Source: Chromatiaceae bacterium
GTDB lineage: Bacteria > Pseudomonadota > Gammaproteobacteria > Chromatiales > Chromatiaceae
Assembly: GCA_012962365.1 (NCBI GenBank)
Contig: DTXR01000599.1
Coordinates: 1 to 5,502 of the forward strand
DNA: 5,502 nucleotides
Reading direction: 5' to 3'
The notes below the pieces were generated by a model. The model was not told the DNA's origin. It searched no databases and worked only from the letters and a program-made list of their open reading frames with translations. The first letter of the stretch is position 1; the number at the start of each line of letters is the position of its first letter. The position numbers were made by a program, and so were the translations under genes. Shown one piece after another: positions 1 to 5,502 of this stretch.

Positions 1-315
1 CGTATGCGCAAAATCGCCTGGGTATTTCTGAAATGGATTTCCGGTCTGAGCATGGATGACATTACCTCCGGATTTCGCGCCTACAACAGGGCGGCCATCG
101 AGCTATTGTCTGGAGAAGACGCGACCCTTCTTGAATATCAGGATATTGGCGTACTCGCCCACCTGAAAAGAAACTCTCTGACAATCAATGAGATACAGGT
201 AGACATGTGTCCCCGAACGTCCGGCCATTCCCGCGTGTACAGCTCCTGGCTGATGGTCGCCTACTACATGGTGCAGGCCAGCATCCTCGGCTTCAGTAAG
301 CGCAGCAACAGATAA
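1..315 (+). CDS. Family 2 glycosyltransferase, C-terminal part (polyprenyl-phosphate sugar synthase type), 5' end outside window
   Basis: The reading frame is open from the first base and stops with TAA at 313-315, so only the last 104 residues are visible. Counting from the Met at base 4, the fragment shows the acceptor-side signature of dolichol/polyprenyl-phosphate mannose synthase-like GT2 enzymes: D18-D19 followed by SGFRAY (22-27), then an EIQVDM strand (63-68) and the R-x-x-G-x-S-R pattern (R71, G74, S76, R77), followed by a short hydrophobic tail. The nucleotide-sugar-binding half with the DxD motif lies upstream. Family members transfer mannose or glucose from GDP-Man or UDP-Glc to a polyprenyl phosphate at the cytoplasmic face. 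The downstream DUF2304 and GT-C genes fit that role, and manC suggests GDP-mannose as donor, but the donor cannot be read from this fragment. The Met at base 4 is internal, not the start. Confidence 0.85.
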   Translation, partial: RMRKIAWVFLKWISGLSMDDITSGFRAYNRAAIELLSGEDATLLEYQDIGVLAHLKRNSLTINEIQVDMCPRTSGHSRVYSSWLMVAYYMVQASILGFSKRSNR

Positions 316-368
316 CATCACATCTTGCTAGAATATCAGGCAGCCACCGAAAAGGTTTCACTTCAGCG

Positions 369-737
369 ATGTCACATACAAATTGGATTTCTGCCACCAT
401 TGGTCTGCTGACCGCGGGCCTGATCTTCTATCTGGTGCGGCGAGATCACTTGCATACCCGCTATGCCCTGTGGTGGGTGCCTGTCGCACTGGTGATGGCG
501 GTTCTCGGCGTCTTCCCTCAGATCGTGGACTGGATTGGCCGCATGATGAGCATCAGTTACCCGCCCGTCATCCCGTTACTGCTGGGCCTGGTGGCCATGG
601 TGGTCAAAATTCTGGTCATGGATATCGAGCGCTCAAGAAACGAGGTAAAACTCGCCCGGTTGGTACAGCGAGTGGCCATGCTCGAAAAACGCATCGAAGA
701 CAAACTGTCTGCCAAAGATTTTCCCGGCGCCAAATAG
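369..737 (+). CDS. DUF2304 family small membrane protein
   Basis: This 122-residue protein has three predicted membrane segments (about 6-23, 32-53 and 64-84). The R-R-x-x-L...R-Y-A-L-W-W pattern after the first helix (residues 24-36) and the proline pair before the third helix are typical of DUF2304. The last 35-40 residues are charged and look like a short coiled coil: hydrophobic residues at L96, V99, V102, L105 and I109 recur at 3-4 residue steps. The function of DUF2304 is not established. Its genes are commonly found beside GT2 polyprenyl-phosphate sugar synthases, as here, so a partner or membrane-anchor role is a reasonable inference, analogous to GtrA-like proteins. The start is the ATG at 369; a weak AAAGG lies at 351-355, a rather long 13 bases upstream. 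The gap to the upstream GT2 gene is 53 bases and to the downstream GT-C gene 21 bases, so co-transcription is likely. Confidence 0.82.
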   Translation: MSHTNWISATIGLLTAGLIFYLVRRDHLHTRYALWWVPVALVMAVLGVFPQIVDWIGRMMSISYPPVIPLLLGLVAMVVKILVMDIERSRNEVKLARLVQRVAMLEKRIEDKLSAKDFPGAK

Positions 738-758
738 CGGCGCAGAGTCAGTATCACC

Positions 759-3332
759 ATGCTGATAGTCGCTTACCTGCTTCCCTGGATAACCGGCAGC
801 TTATGGCTGCTGTGGCTGGAATCCTTCTCCGCTCGTGAGTCCGGGTTCAACCTGCCCAGAATCCTTGGCTACGGCTATTTTCTGGGGAATTTCATCTGCG
901 CTACCGCGTTATATCTAGGCTACCTTGCCTTCGGACAGCTCTCCTTTTTCATCGTTTCCGCTGTTCTGTGCTTTCTTTCCTGCACGGGCTTTCTGCTGAT
1001 CTGGCAAAGACAGGGATATGGGAAGCTGGGGCTTCGGTTCCATTGGCCTGATGTCGGGGGCTCAAGCAAAAAGCTTGCCATTCTGTTGATCACGCTGGTA
1101 GCAGTGCATCTGTTCTTTGCAGTCTACGATGCCATCCATCGCCCCCTGCTGCCCTGGGATGCCTGGACGACCTGGACATACCGGGCAAAGGTCTGGTTTC
1201 TAAATCAGGATTTGTCTCCCTTCATCGGTTCAGCAAGCTGGTTGAAAACGGCAGACCCTGGCATTTACACCCTGCATGCCCACACCTACCCGTTGACCCT
1301 CTCTCTGATCCAGCTATGGCCCTCACTGACACTGACCCACTGGAACGATGCCGTCGCCACTTTTCCAGGTATGATCGCCGGCATTGCGCTTGTCCTGGCG
1401 CTGTATGGGCAGGCAAGATCCCTAAAATGGCCCAACCTGCTGGCGTTGGCGGGGGTGTATCTCCTGATCTCCATTCCCTTGCTCGATGCCCATCTGTCCC
1501 TGCCCGGTTATGCAGACCTGTGGCTCGGCGGTTTTGCAGGACTGGGGTTTGTCGCATTGCTGCAATGGTCGCAGTCCAGAGACCGCGTGCAACTGCTGAC
1601 CGGGTTGCTGTTTCTTTTACTGGGTATTTTCATCAAGCGGGAAGGCAGCCTGTGGTTCCTGATGGGCCTGCTGTTCATTCTCATGCAAAGCGTCTCCTGG
1701 AAGTACCTGGCTGTGCTGGCAGTGACCGCAATACTGGCCGTTTTCAGCGGCTACAGCCTGCTCGAACTGCCCGGATTGGGGCCTTTAGGGTATGCCGATG
1801 GTGCTTTTTATCTGCCGGGCAGCGGCGCCATCACCATACAACCGCAGGGTGCTTCCCTGGCGATCATTACCAACCTGTTTGTCAACGACAGCTGGCACCT
1901 TCTGTTTTTCTGCCTGTCCGCCATGTTGCTGCTTCTATTCAATACCGACAAAAAGACAAGACGGCCTCTGGTTTCCTTCCTGATGCTGTTGTCTATGGTC
2001 ATTGCCGCCGTGTTTTTCCTGTCGGCCAAGGGTGCATGGCTTAAGGACAGCACAGCCTTTGGCCGTCTGCTGCTACACGTCCTGCCCGCACTGATTTTCA
2101 TGATGCTGATCTACTGGCGGGCCGTATTTCATCCTACCCGAGCATCAGGGGCTGAGTCGACCATGAAGGGGGTACTGCATTTACCCCTGTTCAGCGCCCT
2201 GCTGCTGGCAACAGTGATCATGATGGGTGCGGCATCTTCCTGCATCTATCTGCAGGCGCCACAACTGCCCCTAACCGAGCAATCCACACCGATTCCCGTA
2301 GAAGCCTTTGGCTTTGTCAAAGGTGCAGGCAAACGCGAGCAAGGCGTCCTGATTGTCAGCCGCTACAGCAGCGGTCAGGCCATCATCAGCAACCGTCAGG
2401 GCTTGAAAAACGCCGGCAAATTTCGCTACCTGCGATTCCGGCTCACACCCGACAAACTGATCGATGAGTTGCCCCTGTTCTTCTGGCGTTCCGCAGAAAC
2501 AGGGAGACTGTACAACCTGGCGCTGGAAGAAAACACGCTGGACCACATCGACCTGGGGCAGCAGCAGGGCTGGAAGGGAGACATCGCCGAATACGGCTTC
2601 ATCTTCAATGAGCGTAACGATCGGCAATGGCGCCTTCGGGGAGTCGAATTCAGCCCGGACACGCATCGACAGACACTCCTGCATATGATCTCGGACTGGC
2701 TGGAGTTCGAAGTCTGGTCGCAGCATTCCGTCAATTTCATTTACGGCGGGGCAGACTCCAGAGCACTTTCACTGGTCACACTCACCGGCATCTGGGTTCT
2801 TCTGGCACTGCTCATCTACAGCCTCATCATGCGGGGAACAAAGCAACCGATCAGCGCCAGAGCAATCGCGACGATGTTGCTGTCCGGCTGGATACTGCTG
2901 GATGCCCGCTGGCTGTTCAACCTGTATCAGCAGGCGCAAGTGACTCACAACAGCTATGCCGGGAAACCTTTGGCCGAGCAGTATCAGGCCGGGCTGGACG
3001 CAGAACAATACCGGTTCTTCGAACACCTGAAGAACGAGGTGCTGCCACAAACACCGCAATTCATCTACATCCTGGATCGAAAAACAGATTATTTCCGCGC
3101 AAAGGCTCCCTGGTTTCTGGCCCCTCACAATATTTTCAATCTCGATACCTATCCACGGGCAGAATACCTGAAAAAAGGCGGCTATGTATTGATCCTGCAT
3201 CCGGTTCCCGGCTTGAAATACGCCCCGGACACGAAAGCGCTGCGCTGGAGCAGAAATGGCATCCTGCCTGTTTCTCCCGTTCATCTTGATCCGCTGGGCA
3301 CCCTGTACCGGATCCGGCAGACTGACAACTGA
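759..3332 (+). CDS. Large multi-spanning GT-C-like (GT39-related) glycosyltransferase with extra extracytoplasmic domains
   Basis: This 857-residue integral membrane protein has about 14 hydrophobic segments in residues 1-497, a hydrophilic block at about 498-667, two further segments (about 672-690 and 702-720) and a soluble C-terminal domain (about 730-857). Three motifs suggest a GT-C enzyme using a polyprenyl-phosphate-linked sugar: WDAWTTWTYRAK (133-144) in the first large loop, where GT-C enzymes keep catalytic acidic residues; LPGYADLW (248-255); and KREG (293-296), matching the KNEG-like motif of related proteins. D134 is the best catalytic candidate. The 498-667 block looks rich in beta strands with many aromatic residues, possibly a sugar-binding sandwich, but I cannot name its family. 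LDARWLFN (714-721) follows the last helix pair. ATG 759 has no clear Shine-Dalgarno sequence. The gene lies between the DUF2304 gene and manC. The glycosyltransferase class is likely; donor, acceptor and product are unknown. A polymerase- or flippase-like role is less likely but not excluded. Confidence 0.75.
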   Translation: MLIVAYLLPWITGSLWLLWLESFSARESGFNLPRILGYGYFLGNFICATALYLGYLAFGQLSFFIVSAVLCFLSCTGFLLIWQRQGYGKLGLRFHWPDVGGSSKKLAILLITLVAVHLFFAVYDAIHRPLLPWDAWTTWTYRAKVWFLNQDLSPFIGSASWLKTADPGIYTLHAHTYPLTLSLIQLWPSLTLTHWNDAVATFPGMIAGIALVLALYGQARSLKWPNLLALAGVYLLISIPLLDAHLSLPGYADLWLGGFAGLGFVALLQWSQSRDRVQLLTGLLFLLLGIFIKREGSLWFLMGLLFILMQSVSWKYLAVLAVTAILAVFSGYSLLELPGLGPLGYADGAFYLPGSGAITIQPQGASLAIITNLFVNDSWHLLFFCLSAMLLLLFNTDKKTRRPLVSFLMLLSMVIAAVFFLSAKGAWLKDSTAFGRLLLHVLPALIFMMLIYWRAVFHPTRASGAESTMKGVLHLPLFSALLLATVIMMGAASSCIYLQAPQLPLTEQSTPIPVEAFGFVKGAGKREQGVLIVSRYSSGQAIISNRQGLKNAGKFRYLRFRLTPDKLIDELPLFFWRSAETGRLYNLALEENTLDHIDLGQQQGWKGDIAEYGFIFNERNDRQWRLRGVEFSPDTHRQTLLHMISDWLEFEVWSQHSVNFIYGGADSRALSLVTLTGIWVLLALLIYSLIMRGTKQPISARAIATMLLSGWILLDARWLFNLYQQAQVTHNSYAGKPLAEQYQAGLDAEQYRFFEHLKNEVLPQTPQFIYILDRKTDYFRAKAPWFLAPHNIFNLDTYPRAEYLKKGGYVLILHPVPGLKYAPDTKALRWSRNGILPVSPVHLDPLGTLYRIRQTDN

Positions 3333-3392
3333 TCTTCCGCCTGTGGTACATTACATGCTCCTCGACCAACCTGTTTTTCATACCATATCAGC

Positions 3393-4808
3393 ATGATCCC
3401 GGTCATTCTTTCCGGCGGTTCGGGCACCCGATTGTGGCCCGTCTCCCGCAAAACCCATCCCAAGCAGTTCTGGCCTTTGTTGTCGGATGACAGCATGCTG
3501 CAGGAAACCTGCAATCGGCTGAAATCCTTTGATGGCATGGAAGCCCCCATCGTCGTATGCAACGAAGAACACCGTTTCTTTGTCGCGCACCAACTGCATA
3601 CCAGCACCCTGGGCAGTCCGGCGATCATCCTGGAACCCGTGGGCCGCAACACCGCCCCTGCTGCCGCTGCTGCCGCATTGCATGCCCTGGACAACGAAAC
3701 TGATGAAGACCCCGTACTGCTGGTGCTACCGGCGGATCATGTGATCGAGGACATCGAGGCTTTCCATGCCGCCCTGGAGAAGGCCGAACAGCTCGCCAGG
3801 GCAGGCCACCTGGTGACCTTCGGCATCGTACCCACCGCACCGGAAACCGGCTATGGCTATATCCAAAGCGGTGCATACCTGGAAAACCAGGCAGATGCCA
3901 TGCGCATCAGCCGCTTCGTGGAGAAGCCGGACAGGGATACCGCCGGGCAGTATCTGGCATCCGGCGATTATTTCTGGAACAGCGGCATGTTCATGTTTCA
4001 AGCGTCCAGCTATCTGGATGCGCTGGAGCAGTTTGCCCCCGCGATTCTGCAAGCTACCAGCCAAGCCTGCGAAAAAGCGGCTACGGACGCGGACTTCATC
4101 CGCCTGGAAAAGGAAGCCTTCAGCAACTGCCCCTCAGATTCCATTGATTATGCGGTCATGGAGCACACCGGCAACGGCGTGGTCATCCCTCTGGACGCGG
4201 GGTGGAACGACGTGGGCTCCTGGTCCGCCCTGTGGGAGATCGGCGACAAGGACGAGAATGGCAATGTGATCGTGGGCGATGTGCTGGCTCAGAACTCACA
4301 CAGCTGTTATCTGCGCTCAGACAGCCGCCTGCTCGCCACGGTGGGCATCAATGACATCATGGTTATCGACACACACGATGTGGTGCTGGTCGCGCACAGG
4401 GATCAGGTACAGGAAGTAAAAGGCCTGGTAAACCAGCTCAGCGAAGCGCAGCGCGAGGAGATCAACATACATGCCCTGGTGCATCGGCCCTGGGGATGCT
4501 ACCAGGGCGTGGACAGGGCGGAGCGTTACCAGGTGAAGCGCATCACGGTGGAACCCGGCGCGCAACTGTCGCTGCAGATGCACCACCATCGGGCCGAGCA
4601 CTGGATCGTGGTCAGGGGAACCGCCAAGGTCACTCGGGGCGAAGACACGTTCATCCTGTCGGAAAATCAGTCCACCTACATCCCCATCGGGGAGCAGCAC
4701 CGCCTTGAAAACCCGGGGAAGATCCCCCTGGAGATCATCGAAGTACAATCCGGCAGCTATCTGGGCGAAGACGATATCGAACGGCTGGAAGATGTCTATG
4801 GCAGATAG
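3393..4808 (+). CDS. manC: Bifunctional mannose-1-phosphate guanylyltransferase / mannose-6-phosphate isomerase (type II)
   Basis: The enzyme makes GDP-mannose in the cytoplasm: the C-terminal domain interconverts fructose-6-P and mannose-6-P, and the N-terminal domain couples mannose-1-P to GTP. At 471 residues it has the usual length of the ManC/AlgA/CpsB/XanB family. Nucleotidyltransferase motifs run in order: GGSGTRLWPVSR (8-19), K24-Q25-F26, LPADH (112-116), FVEKPD (175-180), WNSGMF (195-200), SIDYAVME (250-257) and AGWNDVGSW (269-277). The cupin isomerase domain follows: HRPWG (364-368), the metal-site region QMHHHRAEHW (395-404) and PIGEQHR (431-437). All key residues look present. Small variants are W27 after KQF and C369 after RPWG, where Ser is common. 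Start ATG 3393 is fixed by the conserved N-terminus; no good ribosome binding site is seen. Phosphomannomutase (ManB/AlgC), needed between the two reactions, is not in the window. The 60-base gap upstream suggests the same transcript as the glycosyltransferase genes. algA would be an equally valid symbol. Confidence 0.97.
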   Translation: MIPVILSGGSGTRLWPVSRKTHPKQFWPLLSDDSMLQETCNRLKSFDGMEAPIVVCNEEHRFFVAHQLHTSTLGSPAIILEPVGRNTAPAAAAAALHALDNETDEDPVLLVLPADHVIEDIEAFHAALEKAEQLARAGHLVTFGIVPTAPETGYGYIQSGAYLENQADAMRISRFVEKPDRDTAGQYLASGDYFWNSGMFMFQASSYLDALEQFAPAILQATSQACEKAATDADFIRLEKEAFSNCPSDSIDYAVMEHTGNGVVIPLDAGWNDVGSWSALWEIGDKDENGNVIVGDVLAQNSHSCYLRSDSRLLATVGINDIMVIDTHDVVLVAHRDQVQEVKGLVNQLSEAQREEINIHALVHRPWGCYQGVDRAERYQVKRITVEPGAQLSLQMHHHRAEHWIVVRGTAKVTRGEDTFILSENQSTYIPIGEQHRLENPGKIPLEIIEVQSGSYLGEDDIERLEDVYGR

Positions 4809-4819
4809 CCAAGGCTTTT

Positions 4820-5413
4820 TTAGCCGGTAAAATCGCCCTTTTCCTCCCCTCCAAAAATCGAGATCAGCGCGGGCAGGAAGCGCGCAAACTCCCCGGTCAT
4901 GAGCGCAAAATCCGCGTCGAAGCGCTCGGCGGCGGTTTCTGCGCCGGACTCGCCCGCTTCATCCAGCACCGCATCCTGAAAGCGCAGCCGTTTGAGCTGA
5001 AACTTTTCATCCAGAACGAAACTGACGCGCTCTTCCCAGGTCAGCGCCAGCTTCATCACCCGTTTGCCCGCATCCAGATGCACACGAATTTCATCCGAGA
5101 AGAGGTCTTCCCTCCGCACCCTCACGATGGCGCCATCCTCCACCAGATCACGCAATTCGCATTCATCCTCGATCTGGATCTCGGACGGCGCACCGCCCAG
5201 CTTCAGCCACTGGGTCATGATGTCGACAGGTGCTTCCTCAACCTGCAGCGGCACCACGGGAAATGTCCCCAGACACGCTCGCAGCAGATCGATGAATTCT
5301 TCCGCACGACGGGCAGTCGCCGTATCCACCACCAGCCAGCCATTCTGGGTATCGATATAGCCATATTGCCGGCTGCTCTTGCTGAACGCCTGGGGAATCA
5401 TTTCCAGTAACAC
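4820..5413 (-). CDS. rdgC: Recombination-associated protein RdgC, N-terminally truncated (probable pseudogene or junction fragment)
   Basis: The 197 residues align from end to end with the C-terminal two thirds of RdgC, a ring-forming DNA-binding protein that modulates RecA-dependent recombination. Family marks are PQAFS (7-11), YIDT (19-22), LGTFPVVPL (48-56), LVEDGA (90-95), the EI...H..AGK block (108-117), KLALTW (121-126), LKRL (140-143) and RFDADFALMTGE (164-175). E. coli RdgC has about 303 residues, so roughly the first 105-110 are missing. Homology reaches right up to GTG 5413, and in the same frame a TAG lies at 5422-5420, just three codons upstream, with four more TAGs before the window edge. 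GTG 5413 is therefore a formal start rather than a natural one; ATG 5401 is an alternative. The gene converges on manC with 11 bases between the stops. A protein lacking the N-terminal part is unlikely to form the normal ring. Family assignment is very firm; functional status is doubtful. Confidence 0.93.
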   Translation of the reverse strand: MLLEMIPQAFSKSSRQYGYIDTQNGWLVVDTATARRAEEFIDLLRACLGTFPVVPLQVEEAPVDIMTQWLKLGGAPSEIQIEDECELRDLVEDGAIVRVRREDLFSDEIRVHLDAGKRVMKLALTWEERVSFVLDEKFQLKRLRFQDAVLDEAGESGAETAAERFDADFALMTGEFARFLPALISIFGGEEKGDFTG

Positions 5414-5502
5414 GTTCCTCTAACACACTAACCCTCTCCTCTAACTTTGCTAACCGTTCCTCTATTCTCGTAATCCTATCTTCCAATCTATCTATCTCTC
5501 TC
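5238..5502 (-). other. Open frame: coiled-coil fragment running out of frame into rdgC
   Basis: A minus-strand frame is open from the window edge to a TGA at 5240-5238. Its first part (5502 to about 5400) encodes a textbook coiled coil, with hydrophobic a/d residues I, L, I, I, L, L, V, L, V and many E/R residues. Five of seven Arg codons are AGA or AGG and all four Leu codons are TTG or TTA, unlike the neighbouring genes. From about 5400 on, the frame reads rdgC DNA in the wrong phase (+1 relative to RdgC), giving a Gly/Ser-rich tail with no recognisable family. The coil part may be the end of a real foreign gene cut by a junction; the tail is probably meaningless. A TTG at 5486 could serve as a start, but the frame continues upstream. 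I do not recognise the gene. Confidence 0.35.
5403..5486 (-). repeat. Four tandem 21-base units encoding coiled-coil heptads
   Basis: Read on the minus strand, four consecutive 21-base units occupy 5486-5466, 5465-5445, 5444-5424 and 5423-5403. They translate as LEDRITR, IEERLAK, LEERVSV and LEERVTG. The units diverge in sequence but share a (T/A)TAGAGGA-like start in units 2-4. The period equals one heptad, with hydrophobic residues at both a and d positions, so a coiled coil is predicted. The plus strand has only four G residues from 5414 to 5502, a very strong strand asymmetry. Confidence 0.8.

Noticed and set aside
1316..2044. Open frame of about 240 codons overlapping the GT-C-like gene in another plus-strand frame
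   Set aside because: It lies wholly inside a gene with strong membrane-protein features, is rich in Arg, Cys, Pro and Ala as expected of a shifted GC-rich frame, and shows no recognisable domain.
2271..2726. Antisense opening of about 150 codons opposite the extracytoplasmic insert
   Set aside because: Nothing recognisable in the translation, no start context, and the plus-strand frame clearly codes.
2627..3289. Second long alternative-frame opening (about 220 codons) in the GT-C-like gene
   Set aside because: Shifted-frame composition and no family features; the GT-C frame continues without interruption through it.
3333..3392. Possible promoter ahead of manC in the 60-base gap
   Set aside because: TCGACC and TACCAT resemble -35 and -10 boxes but are only 13 bases apart, and no other convincing pair is present.
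4809..4827. Possible bidirectional terminator: GGCT / AGCC stem (4813-4816 with 4822-4825), T5 loop, plus a bulged CC/GG extension
   Set aside because: Only a 4-base continuous stem, no U-tract directly after it on either strand, and it overlaps the rdgC stop codon. Too weak to call.
5403..5502. CRISPR array or microsatellite
   Set aside because: The 21-base period has no spacers, the units are diverged, and the period matches coding heptads in one open frame. The GATA/GA run at the edge is too short to be called a microsatellite.

Overview
The window looks like a piece of a moderately GC-rich gammaproteobacterial (possibly betaproteobacterial) chromosome. The lineage call rests on a clear RdgC C-terminal region, a family largely confined to Proteobacteria of these groups, and on CTG/CGC-type codon preference. 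No species can be named from the sequence alone.

Layout. Positions 1-4808 hold four plus-strand genes that probably form one transcription unit: the 3' end of a family 2 glycosyltransferase of the polyprenyl-phosphate-mannose/glucose synthase type (1-315), a small DUF2304 membrane protein (369-737), an 857-residue multi-spanning protein with GT-C glycosyltransferase hallmarks (759-3332), and a bifunctional mannose-1-phosphate guanylyltransferase / mannose-6-phosphate isomerase, ManC/AlgA type (3393-4808). Gaps are 53, 21 and 60 bases, and none contains a convincing promoter or terminator. A convergent minus-strand rdgC fragment (4820-5413) begins 11 bases after manC. No gene-free stretch exceeds 100 bases.

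How the genes could work together (inference). ManC makes GDP-mannose. The GT2 enzyme could load a sugar, plausibly mannose, onto a polyprenyl phosphate at the inner face of the membrane, with DUF2304 as a small membrane partner. The GT-C protein could then use the lipid-linked sugar on the periplasmic side. The final acceptor is unknown. The GT-C protein also carries a large predicted extracytoplasmic insert and a soluble C-terminal domain that I cannot assign.

The oddest region is the right edge. RdgC homology stops abruptly near 5413, losing about the first 105-110 residues. It is replaced by a purine-rich (minus strand) stretch made of 21-base units that encode coiled-coil heptads, with AGA/AGG and TTA codons unlike the rest of the window. 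It is either a real recombination or insertion junction or an assembly chimera. It is the feature most worth checking.
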